Origin: JBGASG01 sp046328035
Lineage (GTDB): Bacteria > Cyanobacteriota > Vampirovibrionia > Obscuribacterales > Obscuribacteraceae
Length of the DNA: 64,000 nucleotides
Assembly (NCBI GenBank): GCA_046328035.1
Contig: JAXLXI010000018.1
Span: 1 to 64,000 of the forward strand
Reading direction: 5' to 3'
Made by a program: the position numbers and the translations under genes. Under the pieces are notes generated by a model that saw nothing but the letters and a program-made list of their open reading frames with translations, made no database searches and was not told where the DNA came from. This document shows positions 9,292 to 15,886 of the stretch, piece after piece (position 1 is the stretch's first letter; every line of letters starts with the position of its first letter).

Positions 9292-9912
9292 TTAGGTCAG
9301 TATTAGGAGCACTGTCTTAAGATCGCTCAAGTCACCGATTACTTTTCGTTTGGGCTGGGGCTGGTCTCTAAGCAGTGTCGGGGTGGCGATGATTCTTTCG
9401 ATCTCGGCTGCTTCCGGATGTGTCAGAACATCTATTACTTGATATTCGCAGTCTCCCAGTACTTTGACAATCACTTTCAAATTTTCTTGTGCCGCGCGCG
9501 ACGCTCTTGAATCTCCAGAGATAAACAGCCGCAGTTTGAACTTGGTGTTGCCTGGCGCTGGATAGTCAGGGTCGGCAGGCGCGGGAGTGTCTTGTGATTC
9601 AGATCCCGGATTGGGGAGCAAGTCCAGAATTTTGCGGGCGAGGATCGTCGCGCCTGGAATTCTCTCGAGTGCACCATCGCGCACAGCGCGAAACAGCCAG
9701 GGCTTTCGTTCGCTGATCTCCGCAGTCGGACGGTCTGCGCGAGACGCCAGCCACAATGCCTCCTGAATCAGAAGATTGATTTCCGGGTCTGCGGTCCGGA
9801 ATGGTATCAGAAGATTTTTTAGTAACTCCAGGGATTCGAGAAGCTCACGACGACGATTGGGTTGTGGCTTCAGTCTTTGTGCCTGATGTTCGGTTCGCTC
9901 CCAGCTGTCCAT
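9292..9912 (-). CDS. KaiB-domain protein with an N-terminal helical extension
   Basis: This protein has 206 residues. The C-terminal 85 residues are a KaiB-type thioredoxin-like fold with KLRLFISGDS, YQVIDVLTHPEAAE, IIATPTLLRDQPQPKRK and VIGDLSDLKTVL. The N-terminal 110 residues are predicted helical and charged, of unknown family, joined by a Pro/Asp-rich linker. Ordinary KaiB is about 100 residues and has no such extension. KaiB normally binds phosphorylated KaiC and sequesters KaiA. The gene lies 13 bp upstream of the KaiA-like frame and is probably co-transcribed with it and kaiC. Confidence 0.82.
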   Translation of the reverse strand: MDSWERTEHQAQRLKPQPNRRRELLESLELLKNLLIPFRTADPEINLLIQEALWLASRADRPTAEISERKPWLFRAVRDGALERIPGATILARKILDLLPNPGSESQDTPAPADPDYPAPGNTKFKLRLFISGDSRASRAAQENLKVIVKVLGDCEYQVIDVLTHPEAAEIERIIATPTLLRDQPQPKRKVIGDLSDLKTVLLILT

Positions 9913-10099
9913 AAATGCACCAACACGTGCCGGAGTTTCGCCTGAAACGGGGGTTTCTGTCGAAATCTGGCGATAGCAATTTCAGCTAAGACCAAAGACG
10001 AGTAATTAAAGTTCCTTGCGCTGTGGTCAATATGCTACCGGCGACACGCGCTCACGCAGTCTACCACTCATTTCTACGAATTACATATAATTTCGCTGA

Positions 10100-10363
10100 C
10101 TATGAGCAGAGTCGAAGAAACGCTTCCAGCGCCGACGTGTCGGAAACCATGCCGATGAAGCTCTCACGCGGGAGCGGCGCTTTTCTAACTAGCGTCGGCA
10201 CGGCAATCACGTTTTCTTTCTCGGCTTCTTCGGGATGCTGGCAAACATCAATTACGGACAAATCAGCACCTGGAGGCATCAATTTGCGCACAGTCGAAGC
10301 CACGTGCTGTGTCTGTGGTGTCACAAATAGAATCAGGTTGCATTTAGCCATATGTCCATCCAC
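10100..10363 (-). CDS. kaiB: KaiB-like clock protein, short form
   Basis: This 87-residue protein matches the KaiB fold throughout: LILFVTPQTQ, LSVIDVCQHPEEAE, VIAVPTLVRKAPLPRE and FIGMVSDTSALEAFL. It is shorter than typical KaiB because the acidic C-terminal tail is absent. It lies 187 bp upstream of the fused KaiB gene on the same strand, so the cluster carries two KaiB-type proteins. In the family this protein switches fold to bind the KaiC CI ring. Whether both copies do so here is unknown. Confidence 0.82.
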   Translation of the reverse strand: MDGHMAKCNLILFVTPQTQHVASTVRKLMPPGADLSVIDVCQHPEEAEKENVIAVPTLVRKAPLPRESFIGMVSDTSALEAFLRLCS

Positions 10364-10710
10364 TCAGGCGCTTGGACGCAATCCTATCGATTTGCCGCCG
10401 ACTCAACCGAGGTCAATTTGTGCCAGATTCTCAACTGACATAGCCTGTCTGGCAGTTCTGTACCGGTCGCCTGATTCATCGTGTTGGGAGTCACTGCGTC
10501 CGAAGATCGATGGATCAACCGAACTCGCTAAACTCCTGCTAAACATAGACCTTACTTTGCCTATCCTAAGCTTGACATGACTCCGGCGGTCAGTATCGGA
10601 AAACACCATTACCCACGGAATTTCCATGCATAGAAGCACGCGTATGCGTAGAGCTAGCTGAGATCTACGCAGCCGGACCGATGGAAGAAACCACCGCGAT
10701 GTACTGTTTG
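10364..10710. other. Intergenic region between the response regulator and kaiB-like gene
   Basis: A 347-bp stretch. A minus-strand frame (10403-10714) overlaps the response regulator stop by ATGA, but its translation is Arg/Ser-rich with no domain and I do not accept it. The region probably carries the promoter of the kaiB-like gene. No clear RNA or terminator was seen. Confidence 0.4.
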
Positions 10711-11415
10711 TCATTGACGGTGCTTTAACGCGGGCGAAGGCGTGAGCGAGTGCCGCATGTTCCTCACCAGGTCGTCCAGTCGTCGCTGTTCTTCGTTGTT
10801 TCGATTTGCGGCAGCCTTGGCCATTTCGTCAGCGCTCACCTGCAAGCTGGAACCCTTCAATTCCAGTGCGACGCGAGTGACCATTTCTTGATCGCGTTTT
10901 GCGATCGCAGTCTCTAGTTCGAACAGCAAAGTTTCAGTGACATTGAGAAACGTCGCCAAAATCTGCCTGACCTCACCTGCATCAAAGTCCGATAGCAACT
11001 TGTCCTCGCTGATGGGCTTAAAGTCTGAGTCAGCGTCTTCCAGCAAGTGTTCAATCTTTTCCATGAGGGATTCCTTGCGAACTGGTTTTTGAATGAAGTC
11101 ATTCATACCCGCCTTGATGCACTGAGATCGCGCCTCTTCAGGCAATGCGGTGACAGCGATGATGGGTACGCTTTTAGTTGTACCAAATTCCCGCGCTCTG
11201 ATCGCCTGCGTGGCGGCATACCCATCCATGCCGGGCATGTTGATGTCCATCAGAATCAAGCTGAAGCGGCGACTTTCGAATGCCGCCAATGCTTCGAAGC
11301 CATTACAGGCAACTTCGTGTGCATAACCAAGTTTTGTCAAAAGGGCTTTCATCGCCAGCCGATTGACCGCATTGTCATCGACGACGAGAATCGGTAGAAC
11401 ACTGTTGTTGAGCAT
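10711..11415 (-). CDS. Response regulator: receiver domain plus degenerate HPt-like domain
   Basis: This 234-residue protein begins with a canonical CheY-type receiver: ILVVDDNAVNR with the acidic pair, LILMDINMPGMDG with the phosphoacceptor Asp at about 57, VTALPEE with the conserved Thr, and FIQKPV with the Lys. Residues 140-215 resemble a histidine phosphotransfer helix bundle (LELKGSSLQV), but the His expected two residues before LKG is replaced by Leu. It therefore cannot relay phosphate in the usual way. It lies upstream of the kai genes on the same strand and is a candidate clock output or input, by context only. Confidence 0.85.
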   Translation of the reverse strand: MLNNSVLPILVVDDNAVNRLAMKALLTKLGYAHEVACNGFEALAAFESRRFSLILMDINMPGMDGYAATQAIRAREFGTTKSVPIIAVTALPEEARSQCIKAGMNDFIQKPVRKESLMEKIEHLLEDADSDFKPISEDKLLSDFDAGEVRQILATFLNVTETLLFELETAIAKRDQEMVTRVALELKGSSLQVSADEMAKAAANRNNEEQRRLDDLVRNMRHSLTPSPALKHRQ

Positions 11416-11525
11416 GCCGACTTGCTCCAGACGAGAAAGGGAAACGACCCAGGTATTGATTAGTATCCCATGGTTGTCATTATTTGTGGCTCAACAGTGG
11501 CGACGAATGTGGTGCTACGCGAAAC

Positions 11526-12314
11526 TTAAAAGTCCACGAGTCCTTTGGTAAGCGAATCGGGCAGCCGTCGGTACGCGGGTCGCCATGGACCTTCCACTGT
11601 GTAGAAACCGATTCGCCAATTCAAAGGAACGTCATCTTCATCTGTGTGTTCGCAAACATCAAGTCCCGGAAAGCCTCCCCAGCGAAAACAGTATCGGAGG
11701 TATTTCACGAACGACAGTTCATGCCTTTCGAAGCGAACTGCGGGATCGAGTGCTTCTTGCGCAGTCGGAGAAGGCAGTTGCACCGAGTACGACATGCCAC
11801 CACTGATGTTTTGCTTGTGCAGGTAATCGGGGCTTAGGTAGAAATAAAATTCGTCGAACGGGTAGTCCGGATCTTCGCTGCATTCCTCGACTAGCCAAGT
11901 CAGTTCAGTAGCTGCTTCAACCTGGAGCGGGTCGAGCGCGATGAGCGAAACACCGTCCGCTTGTTCGAGAGTCACATCATCGCCATAGTTGTAATCTGCC
12001 TTCGGAATCAGTTTGATTGATCCGACGGTGCGATAAAAAACATCCAGCGACAATGGTAATGGTCCAAACTTCTCAGTCAGAAATTTGAGATCGTTCGCCG
12101 TGAGCGGTGCCGTTTCATCCGCGATCCACGCTCCGGATGCGCTCAACGTTTCTCGCAGGACTGCGGCGTTCTTTCGCACTCGCAACATCAGCGCTTCTGC
12201 AACCGCCTCTGCTTCCGTACGCAAGTCCGAGTCGGCGAGAACTTGTGGCGCCAAGGAGACCAGCTCGTCCCACGCGCCACACTCACCTGATTCATACCGC
12301 TGCAAATAACTCAA
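11526..12314 (-). CDS. Conserved hypothetical soluble protein
   Basis: This 262-residue protein has no signal peptide or membrane segment. A central motif, GPLPLSLDVFYRTVGSIKL, is typical of a widespread uncharacterised family that resembles SMI1/KNR4-type proteins in having a PLSL-x3-Y-x3-G core. The N terminus (about 1-60) is helical. Many aromatic and acidic residues follow in the C-terminal half, with FRWGGFPGL near the end. It stands alone between the response regulator and the toxin-antitoxin promoter. An immunity or ligand-binding role would be speculation. Confidence 0.65.
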   Translation of the reverse strand: MSYLQRYESGECGAWDELVSLAPQVLADSDLRTEAEAVAEALMLRVRKNAAVLRETLSASGAWIADETAPLTANDLKFLTEKFGPLPLSLDVFYRTVGSIKLIPKADYNYGDDVTLEQADGVSLIALDPLQVEAATELTWLVEECSEDPDYPFDEFYFYLSPDYLHKQNISGGMSYSVQLPSPTAQEALDPAVRFERHELSFVKYLRYCFRWGGFPGLDVCEHTDEDDVPLNWRIGFYTVEGPWRPAYRRLPDSLTKGLVDF

Positions 12315-12663
12315 GAACGCACGCTCCGTCCGCGAAGTGTTTAAGGCATTTTAGCGTAAGATACCCACGAACCTGTCCGCCACTTGCCAATCGGTGCCAA
12401 ACCAGCAAAGCTGAAATTAGGTTTTCGCATTGCGCGAGACGAGGATTCCGGCACGGGCATGATTTGGTTTTTCCTTCAAGCACCACAGGCGATTCATCGA
12501 GAAATTACAATGACATTGAAAATTTTTGACTGGTTCGTGGTCCGTCGATAAACATTGAGGGGAGATGCAGAGGAGTCGGAAAGCTCTCTGTGTCTTCGAG
12601 GTTCGCGCATGGCGTTTCAAATACGAGTTGATGGCGGTCGGCAATTTCCCGGATGACACCACC
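12315..12663. other. Intergenic region upstream of the toxin-antitoxin operon
   Basis: 349 bp with no convincing ORF. It is AT-richer than its surroundings. I see nothing specific until the promoter/operator that starts at 12664. Confidence 0.4.
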
Positions 12664-12693
12664 TTGACATTGTACGGCATTTTACCGTACAAT
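12664..12693 (+). promoter_or_regulatory. Promoter with palindromic operator for the TacA/TacT-like operon
   Basis: A consensus-like promoter has TTGACA (12664-12669), an 18-bp spacer and TACAAT (12688-12693). A perfect 8-bp inverted repeat, TTGTACGG (12670-12677) and CCGTACAA (12685-12692), fills the spacer and covers most of the -10. This fits autorepression by the RHH antitoxin, which is known to bind such palindromes. Confidence 0.75.
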
Positions 12694-12734
12694 AGCTGAA
12701 AGCAATCAGTCATCATCATGTGGAGATTTCAATT

Positions 12735-13016
12735 ATGGCCACAAAGGACAAGAAAGGAGAACGAATCGAATCTCGTTTGTCTGCTGAGGCGAAACAGCAA
12801 ATCGACTATGCTGCCGATTTGCAGGGTGTGAATAGATCCGACTTCGTGGTTGCGGCAGCTGTTGAAAAAGCTGCTGCTGTTATCGAGCAGCACAAGCTGA
12901 TCAAGCTGTCCATCCAGGACAGCCAGGCTCTTGCGGAAGCAATCTTGAATCCTCCGAAGCCTAACGCAAAAGCGATTGCCGCCGCGCGTCGCTACAAGAA
13001 AATCATGGGCGCATAG
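12735..13016 (+). CDS. DUF1778/TacA-type ribbon-helix-helix antitoxin
   Basis: This 93-residue protein contains ERIESRLSAEAKQQIDYAA, the DNA-binding strand and first helix of an RHH fold, then VNRSDFVVAAAVEKA. That order is the DUF1778 signature. The C-terminal 30 residues are the expected toxin-neutralising tail. The ATG at 12735 is chosen over a GTG at 12720 because GGAG at 12722-12725 is correctly spaced only for the former. The stop is immediately followed by the toxin start, so the two are translated together. It is predicted to bind the palindromic operator upstream and to bind the acetyltransferase toxin. Confidence 0.88.
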   Translation: MATKDKKGERIESRLSAEAKQQIDYAADLQGVNRSDFVVAAAVEKAAAVIEQHKLIKLSIQDSQALAEAILNPPKPNAKAIAAARRYKKIMGA

Positions 13017-13604
13017 TTGGCGAAGGATCAGCCATACACTATAGAGCTGTGGACGCCGCAACACGACGCCACACCTTTTTCGTCAGGAATGGCGACTATA
13101 GACAAATACATCAAGATCCAGGCTGCGCGCGAGATGCTTAACCACGTCTCAGTGGTATTCGTCCTAACGGAGAGAAATAAGGTTATCCGCGGGTATTATT
13201 CGCTGTCCGGTCTCAGCGTTCTGTTCGCTGAATTGCCTGATAAGGTTCAGAAGAAGCTACCAAAATATCCCCGTATGAGCGCTACCTTGTTAGGTCGTTT
13301 TGGAGTTGATAGAGCGTACAGCGCTCAGCTAAAAAGTCGATTGGGCGAGAAGCCTCGCCTAGGCGAGTTTCTGCTGATGGATGCCCAAAATAGAACATTG
13401 CAGGGTGCAACGACAGCAGCAGGCGCGGCTCTCATGATTATCGACGCGGAGCGTCCAACTGATGAGGAAATTGCAAACGGTGTCCGCGATCCACTCGGCT
13501 TTTACACTCAGTACGGTTTCGCACCATTCCCCGGGGCTGAACGCCGCATCTTCAAATTGACGCGCACAATTGAACAAGAATTCAGTGCGGCCGGACTAAT
13601 CTAG
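13017..13604 (+). CDS. GNAT-family acetyltransferase toxin (TacT-like)
   Basis: This 195-residue protein starts with TTG directly after the antitoxin stop. Family hallmarks are FSSGMATIDKYI near the N terminus, IRGYYSLSG, PRMSATLLGRFGVD (acetyl-CoA region), LLMDA and GFYTQYGFAPFP, which carries the conserved Tyr near the C terminus. Related toxins acetylate aminoacyl-tRNAs and block translation. The antitoxin keeps the complex inactive and represses the operon. It is slightly longer than typical TacT (about 160-175 residues) because of an insertion before the FY-x3-GF motif. Confidence 0.88.
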   Translation: MAKDQPYTIELWTPQHDATPFSSGMATIDKYIKIQAAREMLNHVSVVFVLTERNKVIRGYYSLSGLSVLFAELPDKVQKKLPKYPRMSATLLGRFGVDRAYSAQLKSRLGEKPRLGEFLLMDAQNRTLQGATTAAGAALMIIDAERPTDEEIANGVRDPLGFYTQYGFAPFPGAERRIFKLTRTIEQEFSAAGLI

Positions 13605-13772
13605 ATGGTCCGGACGCGATCGCCGGACTTCGCGGTCCGCCGCCGGAGTTTCCACCAACCCAACCAACCGGAGTTTCACGACGACCTATGCCATCAACCG
13701 GAGGGACCGACATTGCATTGCCCTGCCGGAACCGGATGATGACAATGACTCAGGCTAGGAGTGGCACGGTTA

Positions 13773-14144
13773 TTATGGACAGTGTCTTAGAAGTAAGGAC
13801 AGTTTCTTCTTCGGTGCCTTCTGGCTAAGTGTGCGAAGTTTCTGCAATAACGTATGAATTACCTCGTCTGGCCATCCCTGCCAGCGGAACTCATCCTCCA
13901 TCTCTGCCCAGCTAGCCGCTGCGTCGTCCAACTCTGACTTGCTCAGGCTCGATAATCGATCAACAAGCTCGTCCGGTAATAGAAAGAGGCAAGATCCATG
14001 GGGACTTGCAAATATGGGGCGCTTCTTCAATTGACGCTTCCCAGGAATTTTCAAAATCTCGGTTAGAGTGATGAGTTTCTCGCAGATCCGTTCTGCTTCG
14101 CTCGGGTTCCCAATAACCAAGTCTGTAATTACACCCATATTCAC
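13773..14144 (-). CDS. Small hypothetical protein downstream of an RHH gene
   Basis: This 123-residue soluble protein begins MNMGVITDLVIGNPSEAERI, a start seen in small uncharacterised proteins with a beta strand followed by helices. The middle has PDELVDRLSSLSKSEL, and the C terminus is Lys-rich. It lies 48 bp downstream of the RHH gene on the same strand, so the pair could be a two-gene unit. No toxin fold is recognised. Confidence 0.55.
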   Translation of the reverse strand: MNMGVITDLVIGNPSEAERICEKLITLTEILKIPGKRQLKKRPIFASPHGSCLFLLPDELVDRLSSLSKSELDDAAASWAEMEDEFRWQGWPDEVIHTLLQKLRTLSQKAPKKKLSLLLRHCP

Positions 14145-14192
14145 CGAACTTCTTTAGTCTTCGTCTAACCATAGGTCGGATTGGTTCTGACC

Positions 14193-14558
14193 TCAACGCG
14201 AGGATTGCCGCTTGAGCGCAGCTGGCGCCGGTTTGCGCTTCGCAGCGGTCGTCTTCTTTCGTGGCGAGCCTGGTTTTGCTGCCGCCTTCTTCCAGGTTTT
14301 TGGAAGCAGGATCATTTTTTCTAGATTTGTGACGCGGGACTCCAAGCTTGGCTTGTCTTGCTCTTCCAGCGACAGCCGCTCACCAACCCAGCTCCGAAGC
14401 AGTTCACTGATGGACGTCTTTCTCTTCTCTGCAAGCGTGTAGAGTCGAAGTATCAAATCGGCATCAGCCCGAAACTGAACTACGCCTCGGTCAGCGACCC
14501 TTCTTGCGGCCTCGTCCTTTGCCTTTTGCATCTTTTCTTGTAGCTGTTTTTGATCCAT
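14193..14558 (-). CDS. RHH-like DNA-binding protein with a basic, H1-like tail
   Basis: This protein has 121 residues. Residues 25-65 (VVQFRADADLILRLYTLAEK, then SISELLRSWVGERL) fit a ribbon-helix-helix fold. A short coiled segment follows (LESRVTNLEKM). The C-terminal 35 residues are Lys/Ala/Pro-rich, as in histone H1-like tails, suggesting non-specific DNA contact. The 38-bp inverted repeat 60 bp upstream is a plausible binding site. Confidence 0.65.
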   Translation of the reverse strand: MDQKQLQEKMQKAKDEAARRVADRGVVQFRADADLILRLYTLAEKRKTSISELLRSWVGERLSLEEQDKPSLESRVTNLEKMILLPKTWKKAAAKPGSPRKKTTAAKRKPAPAALKRQSSR

Positions 14559-14617
14559 CGAGCTGCCTCAGGTTCCGGCGTCCTCCAGCGAGTTCCAGTT
14601 ATATTGCACGACATATT

Positions 14618-14655
14618 CTCGCCAGTTGTACTACAAGTGTAGTACGACTGGCGAG
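14618..14655. promoter_or_regulatory. 38-bp inverted repeat between divergent RHH genes
   Basis: The left arm (14618-14634, beginning CTCGCCAGTTGTACTAC) and right arm (14639-14655) are complementary at 16 of 17 positions around the loop AAGT. The repeat lies between the minus-strand RHH gene and the plus-strand ParD-like gene. It could be an operator for either RHH protein. No T-tract follows, so a terminator is unlikely. Confidence 0.6.
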
Positions 14656-14760
14656 TCAGCGCAAGAACAAGATACTGCGGGGCAACTGGGGTAAGCGTCC
14701 CGAATCCGAAGTCCAGGTAGCTGCATGAGATAATGACACTTGGAATAGGGGCGATTGCGT

Positions 14761-15015
14761 ATGAAACTGGCATTGGATCCACAAACCGTGAGATTGATAG
14801 ACGAATATGTGAAGTCGGGTAGATTTGCTACCTGCGAAGAAGTTGTTACCGCTGCTCTCTTAGCTCTGGAGCAGCGAGAGGACTTCGGCGACTTTGCGGA
14901 GGCGGAGTTAGACGCGCTGGTGGCAGAAGGAGAGGTAGGCACCTCTGCCGAGCTCTTGGACGGAGACAGTGCAGCTTCCGCCCGCAGGGAGCGTCGCCGC
15001 AATAGGAAAACCTAG
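14761..15015 (+). CDS. ParD/CopG-type RHH protein, antitoxin-like
   Basis: This 84-residue protein begins MKLALDPQTVRLIDEYV and continues with GRFATCEEVVTAALLALEQR. That is the strand-helix-helix of ParD-type antitoxins, followed by a short C-terminal tail. The ATG at 14761 is preferred to a TTG at 14755 because AGGGG lies just upstream. No ParE toxin follows; the next gene, 4 bp downstream, is a NarL-like regulator. It is either an orphan antitoxin or a stand-alone regulator. Confidence 0.65.
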   Translation: MKLALDPQTVRLIDEYVKSGRFATCEEVVTAALLALEQREDFGDFAEAELDALVAEGEVGTSAELLDGDSAASARRERRRNRKT

Positions 15016-15019
15016 GAAG

Positions 15020-15886
15020 ATGAGCGACGAAGATTTTACGCCGCAACCTAAACCGGAGACCGAACGGGGTGGTTCGGGTCGCAAGGGGAAGACCGCTGTT
15101 GGCACCGGTAATGGTGGCAGCTTCGATGACTTTCAGTATTGGCCATCTGGCGAGGGCGGATCTCCGTCGGCAAATCGCCCGAGTGTGGTGATTTATGATC
15201 GTAGCTTGTTGTTTAGGTTTGCCTTCGCTGCAATGCTTGAACCAGCCGCCTTGATAGTCAGTGACGTTGTCTCGGCTGACGCTCTTGTTGAATCTGCGTC
15301 GACTCGCCGCCCAGATCTTCTTCTGATGAGTTTCGATGACGAAGAATTGCACTTTATCGAACTGTGCCGCAGGCTGTCTGTCGATTTCTTCGGGGCATCG
15401 ATCATAGTAGCTACCAATTCCTATCTTGCGACGAAGTACCACAACCAGTTGGTCCGGGCGGGCGTACTGGGAGTCTGTCTGAAATCCTCGGATTCGGACG
15501 TGTTTCTTGAAGCAGTTAGTACCACTAGCCGCAAGCGTCCGTACTGCGACCCGGCAATTGAACGTTTGATCAAACAATCACAGGCGATGCCTGTCGGCAC
15601 GAATCTAACTGATAGAGAAATCGAGGTGTTGGTTCGACTCGATCTGCGCAACGACAAAATAGCTGAAGAACTCGGCATGAAATTGCGGACGGTCGAAAAA
15701 TATATTGAATGCATTTTGGCAAAGCTCAAAGTGCCAACAAGAAGTGCGGCCGCACTCAAAGCGATCGAGTTAGGCTTAGTCTTGCTTCCCAAAGTTGAAA
15801 ATCGAGAGCAGGAACAAGGAGAAGCCGTCCGCCGAGCGGAGAGCGCAATTGCAGAGTGGCTGAGGCAACGGCGGGCAATTGGGTAG
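15020..15886 (+). CDS. NarL/LuxR-family response regulator with an atypical receiver
   Basis: This 288-residue protein has a Gly/Pro/Ser-rich N-terminal extension (1-50). A receiver-like domain follows at about 55-180, from VVIYDRSLLF to VCLKSSDSDVF. The usual phosphoacceptor Asp on the third strand is replaced (LLLMSF), so classical phosphorylation is unlikely. The C terminus has a LuxR-type helix-turn-helix: LTDREIEVLVRLDLRNDKIA, then RTVEKYIECILAKLKV. AGGA precedes the ATG at 15020, 4 bp after the ParD-like stop. It is convergent with the large TPR gene, ending next to its stop. Confidence 0.8.
   Translation: MSDEDFTPQPKPETERGGSGRKGKTAVGTGNGGSFDDFQYWPSGEGGSPSANRPSVVIYDRSLLFRFAFAAMLEPAALIVSDVVSADALVESASTRRPDLLLMSFDDEELHFIELCRRLSVDFFGASIIVATNSYLATKYHNQLVRAGVLGVCLKSSDSDVFLEAVSTTSRKRPYCDPAIERLIKQSQAMPVGTNLTDREIEVLVRLDLRNDKIAEELGMKLRTVEKYIECILAKLKVPTRSAAALKAIELGLVLLPKVENREQEQGEAVRRAESAIAEWLRQRRAIG

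Noticed and set aside
10403..10714. 103-codon minus-strand ORF overlapping the response regulator stop by ATGA
   Set aside because: Despite the coupling-like overlap, the translation has no domain and an Arg/Ser-rich composition typical of non-coding frames.
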